Part shown: positions 11,001-22,479 of the stretch, one piece after another | How the letters are laid out: each line of letters starts with the position of its first letter | Numbering within the stretch: position 1 is the first letter of the stretch | Source of the DNA: Prosopocoilus inquinatus | Lineage: Eukaryota > Arthropoda > Insecta > Coleoptera > Lucanidae | DNA: 64,000 nt | Assembly (NCBI GenBank): GCA_036172665.1 | Contig: CM069870.1 | Span: 66,278,212 to 66,342,211 of the forward strand | Direction of reading: 5' to 3' | Made by a program: the position numbers and the translations under genes | Notes under the pieces: model-generated | The model's input: only the letters and a program-made list of their open reading frames with translations | Database searches by the model: none | Told to the model about the DNA's origin: nothing

Positions 11001-11400
11001 AGTTTATTTTGTCTTTTAGCTTCTTTTTAACAAGTTAGTCTTAGTGTTGAATTAGTTTTATCATTCACATTTTTCTTTTCTTCTTGTTACATAAATTAAT
11101 TATTTCTTTTTTGTTTTCATGACCGGGGTACGATCAATTGTTACCGTCAAAATTTTCTTTAGCAATTTGCAAAAACTTCGTCACATGATCATCGTCCGTC
11201 CTCCTCTAGTTTACTTCTTTAGTTCTTGTTTTCTTTTTCGTTTCTCTTCAGATTATTTAACGTTTCATTTTTTCTGCACTTCTTTGTTTATTCGTTGCAC
11301 GACATCGTTCTTTGTTTGCCAAGTCTTTTTGTTTTGTCTCTCGAATGTTTCACTCCAATCAAGGTTTATTTTTTTTTTTAAATAAAAAAAAGTACAATGG
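8000..11400. repeat. T-rich, strand-asymmetric low-complexity block
   Basis: The plus strand is dominated by T with TTC/TTTG runs for over 3 kb, interrupted by the GC-rich solo LTR at 10202-10502. The open frames reported here (for example 8717-9278 and 9404-10002) are Phe/Leu/Ser-rich results of the composition, overlap each other and lack domains. The mirror-image composition occurs as A-rich blocks elsewhere in the window. Confidence 0.6.
10202..10502 (-). mobile_element. Solo LTR-like insertion, 301 bp, AGTAC target duplication
   Basis: A GC-rich segment in T-rich DNA is flanked by direct AGTAC repeats (10197-10201 and 10503-10507). Read on the minus strand it has promoter-like order: GC-rich start, a TATAAAA box (about 10366-10360), a CGAACAGCGATCG stretch, then AAATAAATT poly(A)-type signals and an end of CGTAACA. 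This is what a solitary LTR looks like. The far end does not begin with TG, so the exact border or family (BEL, Copia or Gypsy) is uncertain. The 70-aa minus-strand frame inside it is probably not a gene. Confidence 0.5.
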
Positions 11401-12060
11401 ATTGAATTAGAAAGTTCCACTCAAGAACTTATTTCGACTTCTTTAACTATAGTAACTTCATAAATAAGCGAACCACTCACTCTACATGTGTGTTTAAAAG
11501 TACATGACCTGCATAGTATGTATGTATTTTATAATTAATTTGTTTTTCTTTCGAAATCAAGGTTTCTACTACAGTTTTCTTTTTATTTTTCAAGAATAAA
11601 AGAATGCAGTACGCATTAAAAAAAAATTACACCGCTCAAGTACATACACCGCAAACACAAATCCAGATTTAATGATAGCAAGTTTCATTTATTATTAATC
11701 GATTAACTACGATTTGATTAATCGATCTCGCACCTACGCGCGAAATATCCGAGCGATTGTCAAAAACCAAATAATAAAATGTGATCCTAAGGTGTTAAAA
11801 TTAGCGCATAAATTAATACACGTGCCTTTCGTTTTATCGATGCATCAAACGGTGACCTTCGACGAAAGTTAAAAATAAGATCGGCTCTCAAATGAAATGA
11901 ATTCCAATGTGAGAGATACGCGATTATGAGCGCGTAATCATCTGTATACTTAGTGTTATTAATGATGATAGGAACTGCAATCAGAAAGACGTTTTCTTGT
12001 TTGTTTGTTTGCTTGTTGTTTGATTGCTCTGCCTTTCTTTATCTTTTTATATGTTATGTA
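11400..12060. other. Unassigned AT-rich sequence
   Basis: No gene seen. A paired TTAATCGATTAA / GATTAATCGAT motif lies near 11695-11730. The AACTATAGTAACTT motif near 11448 also occurs near 8040, marking shared repeat ancestry with the T-rich block. Confidence 0.4.
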
Positions 12061-12668
12061 CAGCGATTCAATAAGCCTTGAAAGCCTTTTATCGAAGGAA
12101 TTCTTCGGCGGTACATAGTTTGCATAAATTTTAAATCGAACGCATGATTTTTTCAATGGGTTTGAATTAGGGAGACGTGACCAAGTGATCAGAGGCGGTC
12201 ACACCGAAATTGGTCAGTGTGTTCACTCCCTAGGCTCAAACTCATTTGATTTTTCAATTTTCGAACAAAGTACCTACGATGATTTTGAACAAATTGGCGA
12301 ATTCTGGTTGGTGAAGGGTTATGACAACGAAACTTACTATATTTTGATAATTCAAGTGTATTCATGTACAGCGATTCAATAAGCCTTGAAAGCCTTTTAT
12401 AAAAGGAACTCTTCAGCGGTACATAGTTAGCATAAATTTGAAATCGAATAGATGACTTTTTCAATGAGATTCAATTAGGGAGACGTCACCATGTGACCAG
12501 AGGCGGTTGCACCGAAATTGGTCAGTGTGTTCACTCCCTAGGTTCAAACTGATTGGATTTTTCAATTTTCGAACAAAATACCCACAATGGTTTTGAACAA
12601 ATTAGCAAAGTCTGGTTTGTGAAAGGCGATGAGAACGAAAATTACTGTATTTTGATAATTCAAAAGTT
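12061..12668 (+). repeat. 308-bp tandem duplication upstream of the carrier gene
   Basis: Copy 1 starts at 12061 and copy 2 at 12369, both with CAGCGATTCAATAAGCC, and both run to TTTTGATAATTCAA. Both keep one plus-strand frame open (FSIFEQ...VKG...ILIIQ). Across about 32 aligned codons I count some 14 differing codons, most of them amino-acid-changing, so there is no sign of purifying selection. The frames at 12185-12382 and 12553-12978 are therefore not called as genes. Confidence 0.85.
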
Positions 12669-12962
12669 CACGAAATACTTGGCAATGAAAATCAGCTTTA
12701 TCGACTTTGGCTATACAAAAGCCTGCTTTATAAAAAGACGTATGAATGAAGTTCATAATTTGACATTTTGGAAATGTCATCATTTCACCCACGAAAGCCA
12801 CACACCAAATTTAGTTTGGTCCCCTTTTGGAAAAAACCGCGTCCACTTCCCCTCGCCCCAACCAGAATGGAGTGAAGTGTGCCAAGCCGGAAGAAATGTC
12901 CCCAGGGACATTTTGGTTAACCAGTTAACATGTATGTTTTGCAGATACCGATTTTTGCAAAA

Positions 12963-15900
12963 ATGGATTTCGCGATAGCTGGTTCGGCGGCCGTGTGCGC
13001 CGGCGTCTTTTCGAACCCGCTGGAAGTCATAAAAATACGGATGCAAATGCAAGGGGAATTGCAAGCCCGAGGCCAACATCCGGTACATTATAAAAACGTC
13101 TTACACGCAGCGTACACGATTTCAAAATACGATGGACTGGCGGCGCTTCAGGCCGGCCTCATACCTGCCCTTTGCTTCCAGTTCTTTCTTAATAGCGTTA
13201 GATTAGGTACTACTTACTTGCTCTCGCACATTGTGTAAGACTCTCTCTCTCTCTCATTTCCACCACATCAAGTTTAGGCTGCAAAACTAACAAGCATTAG
13301 TAGTCGAAATTCTAGATGTGATCAATTTTCAAAATTTTCTTTCCCCCCCATCACAAACCCAGTAATCACTCAACTAAAACCCGAGAGACGTTTCTGAACT
13401 AAGAGGTGGACGGCATTTTCAGGTTGCTATGACTTGGCCATCTCCAAGGGCTACACCAAAAATGACAAGGGCAAGACGGTGCTGTGGAAAAACATCTTGG
13501 CCGGGGGGATGGCGGGAATTGGGGGCGCTTTCATAGCCAGCCCCTTTTTCCTGGTGAAGACGCACATGCAGGGGAAGGCGGCCCAAGAAATCGCCTTCGG
13601 ACACCAACACGACCACAACGGGATGTTGCATGGACTTAAAGGAATTTTCAAACAATACGGGGTAAGAAGTTAACCCTTTTTCACATCTTCAAATTGAATT
13701 GCGATATGTACAGTCTGGAGCATAAAAAAGGCGGATTTAAAGAAAAAAATTGCAGAAAATGTCCTGGTTCTTATGCTCCCGACTGTATATGCAATTTTTA
13801 TTAGGTTTGTTCGTAGAGAAGTTTCTATGCCTAGCGTTGCGTAGGGTGATGCAAAATCCATACTAAGCATCCCTCCGATTTAAGCGGGGTTGACGCTAGC
13901 GCGTTGCATAGGTATACTATCACCCAAGTGGCAGACTCATGACGAATGACGTTCTTTTGACGTCATTTAAAGGTGATGTTGAACGATCAAGATCATTTGG
14001 CCATATCGTCACCAATTAATGACGTTTCTAATATCATAATAATAATCATTGATTACTTTGGACCATCCTAGCTGACAGAGTGACGTCGGAATTACGTCAT
14101 TTTTAGGTTATTTTACGTCATTGACGTCTAATGTCCCAATAGTGACGTCAATATGACGAGCCATACGACACGTATTAATAACGTCGTAAAAGTGACGTCA
14201 TTTTCGCGTCAAGATAAAATGACAAAATGTTTACTATATTTATTTTTGAAAATTATTAGTTTAAAAATATTTTTGGGACTAATAGGTATAGTATCACCCA
14301 AGTAACAGACTCATGACGAATTTGTCGTCATTTAAAGATGATGTTGAACCGTAAAGATCACTTGGCCATATCGTGATCAATTAATGACGTTTCTAATACG
14401 TACCATTACAACATTAATATGACGGTCTTTGCTTACGTCTTTTTACGTCATTTGTGAGTAATAAAGCACCTATATTACTAATCATTGATTAGTTTAAACC
14501 ATCCTAGCTAGCAGAATGACGTCGGAATTACGTCATTTCTAGATTATTTTACGTCGTTGACGTCATATGTCCCAAAAGTGACGTCAATATGACGAATCAT
14601 ATGACACGTATTAATAACGTCGTAAAAGTGACGTCATTTTCGCGTCAATATAAAATGATAAAATGTTACTACATTTATTTTTGAATATTATTGGTTTAAA
14701 AAAACATTTTTGGGACTAAAGATCATTTGGCCATATACAACGTTAATATGACGGTCTTTGATGTTGAACGGTCAATATCATTTAGCCATATCGTCTTTGC
14801 TAACGTGTTTGGTTACTTTGAACCATCCCAGCTAGCAGAATGACGTCGGAATTACGTCATTTTTAGATTATTTTACGTCGTTGACGTCAGATATCCCAAA
14901 AGTGACGTCAATATGACGAATCATATGACACGTATTAATAACGTCGTAAAAATGGTGATTATCACGCCAATATAAAGTGATAAAATGTTACTGTTTACTT
15001 TTGAAAATTAGTTTGAAAACACTTTTGGGACTAAACAAACAGTGTAAATAAATACTTTGATTATTTCTGAAGTCAATGAAACAAAGATGGCGCAATTTTA
15101 GCACTTGGTAAGTAATGCAGAAAACTATATGAATACTTAGACCTTACCGAAAATTTTGAAATGGACAACGAGATCACGACAAGACCATTTCAAGATGTTT
15201 TTCAACGATCTAGTAAGTCATTATAAAAAAATAGCGTTTGTGAAAAAGTTGTAGTGTTTAAACGTCGCGTCGCTCATCATCATCATATTTTGGATGTTAG
15301 AATGACGACATATTAATGACAATCATGACGTCATTATAGCACCCTTTTCACGTCACTCTGTTAGCTGGGATTCTGTGCCGTTCAAATGCTGTGGTTAGAA
15401 TAAACTTTCAAGAAACGTTATCAAGCGACGTTCAAGAAACGTTTATGAAACGTCTTTAAATGACGACATATAAACGTCATCAACTAAGTCATTAAATGAC
15501 ATTAAGGAAACGACATCAACCAACGTTTATGAAACGTCTTTAAATGACGTCATTTTACCTGCGAATTATACACGTCATGCGTACGTTATATTCACGTCTT
15601 TTTTAAACGTCATTAAGAAACCTTACCTTTCTTAATCATTGGAAAGCGCCAATTCGCTTCCCCTACTCTTTGCCTAAGATTGCTGACAGTCATAAGCTTT
15701 TTTGCCTTTTTTAAATTTTGTATTGGCTTCCGTATAAGAGCTCAGAAATGAAAAGCCTGAATCTACGTTAAAAGTAGTCTCAATCTGCCTGAAAAGGCAT
15801 CAACCTGTACTCTTCCTATCTCCATCTCCTATCTTCCATCTCAACATGTTTACTACTTTGGTAAGATGAAATGTCTAAACGAATTCCTGAGGAATGTAAA

Positions 15901-18140
15901 AAAAAGCTTTTGCCTCACTATTTCTTATGGTGTCAATAAAAGTCTCATTGTGCCTACTTTTCTTAATTTTTGGAGAGCGTCAATCGGCCTCGCTTATTCT
16001 GCCCCTAAGATTACCGATAATTATAAGCTTTTCGTAGATTCAAGTACTTCTTGATTTTATTTAAAATGCATCTTAGCAACCAGTTTCAATTCTCGTAATC
16101 ATCCTCAGGCTGCTTCACTTCAATGACGGATATTTTAAACGCAATATTTTAAATTAAATTGCACCTAATTATGGACAATCAAGTTTCTTTCGTCTTTATT
16201 TTTAATTTTTTGTATTGACCTTACGAAACCTCATGAAAGAAAGGGCATCAACCTGTACATTCTTCTCTGTTGCAGAAGAAGTCTCGATTTGATAAAATCA
16301 GAGGAATTTAAAAAGAAAACCACTCTCGAATGACGACAAGACATCGGATCTGTTTTTTGCCGTCAAAAAAGTTTCAATTTGCTCACTTTTTCTTTTTTTT
16401 TGTAGAATTTCAATCTGCCTACTCCTTCCCCAAGAACATCATCAGCTTTTCGCCTTTTTTTTAATTTGTGTTGGGATTGAAGCATCCGAACGTAGTCAAA
16501 AATTTACGTTTTCGATATTTCTTTTATTTGCTTGCTTATTCAGAAATAAATTAAAAAAATATGAATGACATAAGAGTCCCGCCTATTCACTATAAACTGA
16601 GTTAGTAAGTTAAAGTCCGATTTTGTGACCGGCTGATAAATTTATCTGCCATATAATATCCTAGGATATCATTACCGACACAATGGTTTGCAGGGATATT
16701 ACCTGGCTGATAAATTTATCAGGAGGTGAAGAAATCGGGCCTAAGAGTTGAAAAATGCAACGGTTGTAGGTTGTTGAGAAAAAATTCATATCAATCTAGT
16801 CGTACCTGCGTCAAAGGAAGACTCAATCTGCTTACTTTTTCTTTTTTAATCGTCGGAGGGATTAAATTTGCCAACTTCCCCCTTTGAGATCGAGTTAAAA
16901 AAAAATGTTTGAAGGTTGTAGAGAAAATCCCCAAAATCACTTCCCCCACTCTCAAGGAAAGTCCTAGCTAATTGTTACACACTCTCAATCTGCCTACTAT
17001 TTCCCTGAGATCATGAACGAAAGTCCTAGCTAATTATTACACACGCTCAATCTGCCTACTATTTACCTGAGAAAAAGCTAATAACGGTCGATCGTCATTA
17101 GCTTTTTCTGTTCCTTCAACAATTTTCTTTTAATACTTATTGGAGTATGTATATTTAGGATGTTGGCCCAATTTTCATTTGATTATTTCTCACAATCAGT
17201 CAAAATAATAACAAAACGGTTAGCCCTAGCATAGTAACTTTGGAAAGCTCTTACTAAAAGGCAGATTAATGGACCTCATCATTTATAAGCATGAGTTTGT
17301 GAGACCTTAAGAAGCCTCAATTTGCCTACTCTTTCAAGCCCTTGGAAGTAGTCTCGGTCATATCACTTTAAGCAACAGTCAAAACTCTTTTCCTTGTCTA
17401 ACAAAGCCTCAATTTGCCTACTCTTTCCCACCGTTGGAAGTAATCTCAGTCGTCTCACTTTAAGCTATAATTTGTCAAAATTATTTTCCTTGTTTAAAGA
17501 AGCCTCAATTTGCCTACTCTTTCCCGACGTTGGTTACTACTGCTTACTCATACTTCCCGAGCAAGCAGACAGTAAGAAAACGGTTCCGCATAATTAAGGA
17601 TATTATCAACAGGGTTTTTCTTTTTTTTTTAAATTAAATTAGTACATTGCGATTTTTCTTTTCAGATCAAAGGATTATACAGGGGTGCGTTTTCGGCCGC
17701 CCCAAGATCATTCATAGGCTCAACGGCCCAACTGACGTCGTTCACCTACTCGAAAGAAATGGTCCAAAAATACAAGCTCTTCCCCCAGTACCCCCTCGTA
17801 GAGACCTTCATAGCCAGCATGATATCCGGAATTTTCCTCAGCGTCATCGTGGCCCCCTTGGACCTAGTTTCAGTACGCCTGTACAGCCAAGGTATGATCT
17901 GAATAATTTTTTGCGCGCCTTCAAGTCATGAAAGGAATTATTGCAGGTGTAGACAAGAACGGACGAGGATTGCTCTACAAGAACTACTTCGATTGCTTCG
18001 TGAAGGTGTCCAAGGCGGAGGGGCCAATTGGATTCTTCAAGGGCATCGGGCCTTGCTACTTGAGGCTCGGACCTCACACGGTTTTGACTTTGGTGTTCTG
18101 GGATCTGCTGAAGGAGTGCGTTTCGGGGAAGGGCAGGTGA
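12963..18140 (+). CDS. Mitochondrial carrier, SLC25A34/35 (yeast Oac1-like) type; 4 exons
   Basis: Join of 12963-13206, 13423-13661, 17666-17891 and 17947-18140, giving 300 aa, the usual length for this family. All introns are GT-AG: G|GTACTA...TTTCAG, GGG|GTAAGA...TTTCAG, CAAG|GTATGA...TTGCAG. It is an inner-membrane solute carrier with three tandem two-helix repeats. The signatures are visible as PLEVIKIR (residues 19-26), SPFFLVKTH (121-129, lacking the acidic residue, as is usual for this subfamily's second repeat) and APLDLVSVR (224-232). FFKGIG and RLGPHT lie near the C-terminus. A splice acceptor (TTTTGCAG, ending 12946) sits 16 bases before the ATG, so at least one untranslated upstream exon is expected. 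The mammalian members' substrate is not settled; yeast Oac1 moves oxaloacetate and sulfate. Codon use is GC-richer than the flanks. The 4-kb third intron is full of repeats. Confidence 0.93.
13244..13256. repeat. Short (CT)n microsatellite in intron 1
   Basis: A run of CT dinucleotides about 38 bases inside the 216-bp first intron of the carrier gene. Confidence 0.7.
13711..13785. mobile_element. Very small TA-flanked MITE in carrier intron 3
   Basis: Ends CAGTCTGGAGCATAA and the complement of CAGTCGGGAGCATAA face each other, with TA on both outer sides. The 75-bp length and TA target suggest a Tc1/mariner-mobilised hairpin. Confidence 0.6.
13910..15620. repeat. TGACGTCA-rich repeat cluster in carrier intron 3
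   Basis: Related modules start near 13912 and 14285 (GGTATAsTATCACCCAAGT) with a further partial copy from about 14720. Each contains GTCGGAATTACGTCATTT, AAAAGTGACGTCA and TAATAACGTCGTAAAA. I count ten perfect TGACGTCA octamers, the first at 13958 and the last at 15545, plus many ACGTCA/TGACGT half matches. Copies of CCCAGCTAGCAGAATGACGT (near 14060, 14506 and 14826) face its near complement ending at 15371, so this is probably a nested or tandemised foldback DNA element. An AGATGGCGC nonamer also lies at 15084. Confidence 0.75.
15640..17530 (+). repeat. Degenerate repeat with CTCAATyTGCCTACT motif in intron 3
   Basis: The motif CTCAATTTGCCTACTCTTTC or close variants recurs near 15650, 15775, 15978, 16408, 16815, 16985, 17045, 17314, 17408 and 17505. 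The last three are spaced about 95 bp apart and share long flanks (TTGGAAGTArTCTCrGTC), so they are a recent tandem expansion. Confidence 0.7.
16611..16744. mobile_element. Foldback MITE in carrier intron 3, about 134 bp
   Basis: Two arms of about 50 bases: AGTCCGATTTTGTGACC...CTGATAAATTTATC on the left, and on the right its complement reading GGCCCGATTTCTTCACC...CTGATAAATTTATC. The palindrome GATAAATTTATC occurs in both arms. TAA next to both ends hints at a PIF/Harbinger-type target but is not decisive. Confidence 0.55.
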
Positions 18141-18430
18141 CAAAGGGGCGATGACGCACTCGTAAAATCATGTGTCGTCGGATGTGATGGACGCAAACAA
18201 GCGCTCGATGTATGTGTGCATGTAAATGTAAATAAATAATAAATGTATGTATCTCGATCACATGGTCGGCGAGTGCAAGTCAAGGTCTGTTTTGATCGGG
18301 CGAAAAAAATCGCTCGCGTGAATAGAATAGCTCTAACTATAATAGAATTTTATTGTGCGCGGGCTGTTGCAGCTCGCCGTATTTATTTGTTGTACAATAT
18401 TTGTATTTTATTATTAAATTATTTTCTCAG
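18141..18430 (+). other. Probable 3' untranslated region of the carrier gene
   Basis: Follows the TGA stop. Overlapping AATAAA poly(A) signals lie at 18231-18236 and 18238-18243, so cleavage near 18260 is likely. A later ATTATTAAATTATT run near 18405 could give a longer form. Confidence 0.55.
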
Positions 18431-18481
18431 ATGATGATAGCATGTGCGTTTTATTTCGGGCGGGTTAAAAATAGGAGCGCA

Positions 18482-18504
18482 GATCACGCCGTGAGTGCGT
18501 GATC
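18482..18504. repeat. Perfect 8-bp stem hairpin GATCACGC/GCGTGATC
   Basis: A 7-base spacer separates the arms. The element sits in a small GC-rich patch downstream of the carrier gene. Role unknown. Confidence 0.5.
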
Positions 18505-18799
18505 GTGATCGACGAGAGAACGATGAGCGCATCGCGGTGGGTGTCTTTGTTTCATGAATTTTAACGACTTTAATGTTAAATAGTAGACAATTGTTTAGCT
18601 AGATACTTCATGCATTTCTTTTCTGGTTATCCCTCTCTTTTTTTTTGTTATTATGTTAATAAGAAGCCACGTGTTGTCTCTTGTATAGTGGGTAGATTAA
18701 AATAAACCATTTTAATTACCATTGTAAACACGTGCAGACGGGGGCCGAAAAGCCACTTTTCATCTCCTTTTGTTCTTTTAAACAATCCGTACAAATAAT

Positions 18800-18930
18800 T
18801 TCGAAAATCGTTTTCTGGTTTTTTATTGAAAAATCTGAAAACGCTACTAACAAAGAAAATCGGGATCCAACGATTTTCTTCGTTAGTGGCTTTCCTGGTT
18901 TTCGATAGAAAGCCAGAAATCGATTGTACA
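18800..18930. mobile_element. Foldback repeat with two arms of about 60 bases
   Basis: The inner stem is nearly perfect: GCTACTAACAAAGAAAATCG faces CGATTTTCTTCGTTAGTGGC around GGATCCAA. Outer arms (AATCGTTTTCTGGTTTTTTA against AATCGATTTCTGGCTTTCTA) also pair. Adjacent sequence from 18720 (GTGCAGACGGGGGCCGAAAA) is related, in reverse orientation, to 21865-22020. The 104-aa minus-strand frame across it is a by-product; a stretch like it is seen again at 21865 only because the repeat is shared. Confidence 0.65.
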
Positions 18931-19309
18931 ATTTGTTTCCCACGGTTGCTCGAACGGCGTTTCACCTGTATTTTCAGAATTGCCGAAAATGCTTCGCTCT
19001 TTCCTCTCTTTCTGTTTTTTCGACTCCTAGGACTTCAAATAGAATGAAAACTTTACTTGCTGGGAGAATATCTCAAATAAAAATTTAGTTTGCAATACGC
19101 TTTGGAAGAAATTTAAATACAAAAATATATGTATTAAACAAAAACGTGAAATTCAGTTTACAATTTATAAAAAATCTTTAATATGAAACTTAAAATTTTG
19201 TCCACAAAACAATTACGTAAAGAAAATTTATTTTAAGATGAACAATTTTCTTTTTAGTCAAGACCGAACGAAATTTTGAAATATTAAATCAAGATTTTAC
19301 AAACAACCA

Positions 19310-20560
19310 AAAATAATTCAAGATAACAAAATAGATAAATACCAATGAAATTATAGTAATAAATAGAAGGAAAAAAAATGGCTAAAATAAACTTTCAACG
19401 AGGAACATGTAATTAGTTCAGCACTCGAAGGACATCTTACACGGTCCCTCTCTGCTTAAGCACTATACCCTTCCCGTTTGTTACGCAAGTGGGGAATATC
19501 GGATGTTGCAAAAAATATCCTTAATTGAGTGCATAATTTACGGGCAGTATTGCAGCTAGCGTAAGCTCGGCTTTATTCTCTCGGTCGTTTATTGCGTGCC
19601 GCGTGCAAAATTCGAAGAAATGATGCCTCCCCTACTTGACTCCGACCTTGTACGCATTAAGATTCATTTTAATATTATTTAATCGCAACATAATTTTTAT
19701 AAAAACATTGCATGTCACCAAAACAAAGAAATTAACGTAACGGCAAGAAGAAACAAGAAAGAAATCAAACGAAAATTTCACGTCACAATCAAACGAAAAA
19801 AAAGAAACAACGTGAAAAGAAAAAATGAGGCACGATCGGGAAAAAGGCGAAACAAGCGAGTAAATTCGCGCTAGAAAAATAGTAAGAAACAAATGAAAGT
19901 CGATAAATTTCACATCACAATCGAGCGAAAAACAAAAACAAAATTAGAATACATCAAAATAATTCAAGATAACAAAATAGATAAATACCAATGAAATTAT
20001 AGCAATAAATAGAAAAAAAAATAAACTTCCAATGAAGAACATGTAATTAGGTCAGCACTCGAAGGATATCTTACACGGTCCCTCTCTGCTTAAGCACTAT
20101 ACCCTTCCCGTTTGTTACGCAAGTGGGGAATATCGGATGTTGCAAAAAATATCCTTAATTGAGTGCATAATTTACGGGCAATATTGCAGCTAGCGTAAGC
20201 TCGGTTTTATTATCTCGGTCGTTTATTGCGTGCCGCGTGCAAAATTCGAAGAAATGATGCCTCCCCTACTTGACTCCGACCTTGTACGCATTAAGATTCA
20301 TTTTAATATTATTTAATCGCAACATAATTTTTATAAAAACATTGCATGTCACAAAAACAAAGAAATTAACGTAACGGCAAGAAGAAACAAGAAAGAAATC
20401 AAACGAAAATTTCACGTCACAATCAAACGAAAAAAAAAAACAACGTGAAAAGAGAAAAAGAGGCACAATCGGGAAAAAGGCGAAACAAGCAAGTAAATTC
20501 GACAATCGAACGAAAAACAAAAACAAAATTAGAATACATCAAAATAATTCAAGATAACAA
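19310..20560 (+). repeat. Tandem duplication of a roughly 0.6-kb repeat module
   Basis: AGATAACAAAATAGATAAAT starts at 19321 and 19967 and begins again at 20552, so there are two full units of about 646 and 585 bp. Each has a unique-looking GC-richer core (TTAAGCACTATACCCTTCCC, GTGGGGAATATCGGATGTTG, AATTGAGTGCATAATTTACG, CAGCTAGCGTAAGCTCGG) followed by an A-rich tail. The two cores are almost identical, so the duplication is recent. The minus-strand open frames at 19632-19913 and 20266-20526 lie in the A-rich tails and are not genes. Confidence 0.85.
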
Positions 20561-20884
20561 AATAGATAAATACCAATGAAATTATAGAAATAAACAGAAA
20601 AAAATGACTTTGAGAGAAAAGCGAATATTCAGTAGATAACAAAAAAAAGCCTGTTTCATAAAACAGCTTTTCTTTATACGTAAAGCGAATTTCAATGTTT
20701 CAACTCACCAACGTTGATTGCAATCTTTTTGAAACACAGAATTTAAATTAAATTAATTTAAAAAAATCGGTTACGATTAAATCGATTATAAAAAAACACA
20801 CCGTGAATAGCTGTATCTTCATTCGCGAAATTGATTTCAAACTGAGAAAACTGATTGATTGAAAACTAATTTCAACTAAAAAAT

Positions 20885-21010
20885 AAAAATAAACTTTCAA
20901 CAAGGAACACGTAATTAGGTCAGCACTTGAAGGACTAGGAATATCCATTTCTTGTACGGTCCCGCACCATTGCTTTCTCGCTTGTTACGCAAATGGGGAA
21001 TATCGTGTAA
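20885..21010 (+). repeat. Partial third copy of the TTAAGCACT module
   Basis: Shares AACTTTCAACAAGGAACACG, TAATTAGGTCAGCACTTGAAG and GTTACGCAAATGGGGAATATC with the 19.3-20.6 kb units, then breaks off. Confidence 0.7.
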
Positions 21011-21865
21011 GAAACCAGATTCTTATTATTATTTTTTGTGTGATTCAGTACACTTTATTTAATTAAAACACTTTACTAAATTAGAAATCATGTCGAAATA
21101 TGACTCATTTGAAAAATACAAAATGAAACACACACAACTCATATAACAAAAATATTAGTCAACTTGCAATGTACCAAGAAATGAGATCATACTAGGGTAT
21201 CATGCCAAAAAAAGAAATTTGCACTGCACTGCTTTGCAGACTGAAAAATATCAACGGTGACTCATGAGAAAGTTCTATGCATTGCCTTAATGCAGCTTAC
21301 TGTGCCAGGGATTTCCAAAGATATCCCCCGATTAGCTTTAGCTCTCACGTCACCCTAAAACTCGTAATAAATAGGTCCAGAGAAGAAAGTTCGAGGCAGA
21401 TCCGCATACGAGGTAGTCGGTTTGACACGCGCCTTAATTTTCCCCGTCATAAAGTTTTTCAAAAGACAAAATTATTTTGTCAGATAATTTTTCCTAATTT
21501 AATTTAAATGAAGTGTACCTATGAACCATCCATGATCAGTGAGGATGAGTTTAGATGAAATAACAAATCTTATAGACGTGCACAAATTTCTTGTTGATCT
21601 TCCCTTCGCTATTTCATATTCTAAATTCAATTCTGTGGTAATGGTTAAATTTTAAATAATTAATGAATTGAACTCACATGTTGTTTCTTTATTTCTCCTT
21701 ATTGTACGAAAATTTCTCTTAAATTTGAATCTATCTCGTTATTTAAAGATTTAGGTTGTTAGTTGACTTGCTATAAGGCAGGACTCTTAAGTAAGCTGGG
21801 AAAGAGACGAGTAGACCGATTTCGACATTCCTAAAAATATAAGTAAGCGCCATTCTAGAAATTCG
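21010..21865. other. Unassigned sequence between repeat modules
   Basis: No gene that I can support. The 76-aa frame at 21277-21507 has no recognisable domain and no splice context. Confidence 0.4.
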
Positions 21866-22115
21866 TGGAAAACGGTTTGGAAATCGATTTTTGGCTTTCA
21901 GTTAAACCAGAAAACTCTACTTACAAAGGAAATCGAGAACGAAACTTGTACGGTTTATTTAAAAGAATTGGGGACAAAAAGACGTCGTTGAAAAGAGGGT
22001 TCCAACCCCCGTCCGCACCGCTTACAATCGGATATTGCAAAAAATATCCTTAATTGAATGCATAATTTAGGGGTAATATTGCAGCCAGCGTAAGCTTTTT
22101 TATTAAAAAATTGCA
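21865..22115. repeat. Relative of the 18.7-18.9 kb foldback joined to a module fragment
   Basis: 21865-22020 matches, in the opposite orientation, the flank of the foldback at 18720-18930 (GTACGGTTTATTTAAAAGAA and CCCCCGTCCGCACC). From 22024 it passes into the module core (TTGCAAAAAATATCCTTAAT). Confidence 0.6.
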
Positions 22116-22479
22116 TGTCATAAAAACAAATAAAAATGGAAAGAAATTAACCTAAAGGTAAGAAGAAATAAGAAAAAAAAAAAAACCCAAACAAAAAAAG
22201 AAACAAAATTAGAATAATTCAAGATAAAGAAATAGATACCAAACAGGAAAAAAGCCTGTGTTAGAAAATAGCTTTTCTTTACACGCAAAGTGAGTTTTTG
22301 TTTAAACTCAATAAAGTTGCCTGGAATCTTTTTTAAAACACAGAATTTAAAATAAATTGATAAGCGAAAATCGGTTATTATTAAATTGATTATTAAAGAA
22401 CACACCCCGGAGAAATAGATATTCATTCGCGAAATTAATTTCAAACTGATTGAAAAACAATAATTTACACTAAAAAAAA

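Noticed and set aside
12185..12978. Pair of homologous small proteins in the tandem duplication
   Set aside because: Codon differences between the copies are mostly non-synonymous and frames end differently; likely a non-coding duplication.
18651..18965. 104-aa minus-strand ORF with a YGLFKR stretch seen again at 21865
   Set aside because: The similarity comes from a shared foldback repeat, and the frame crosses its hairpin.
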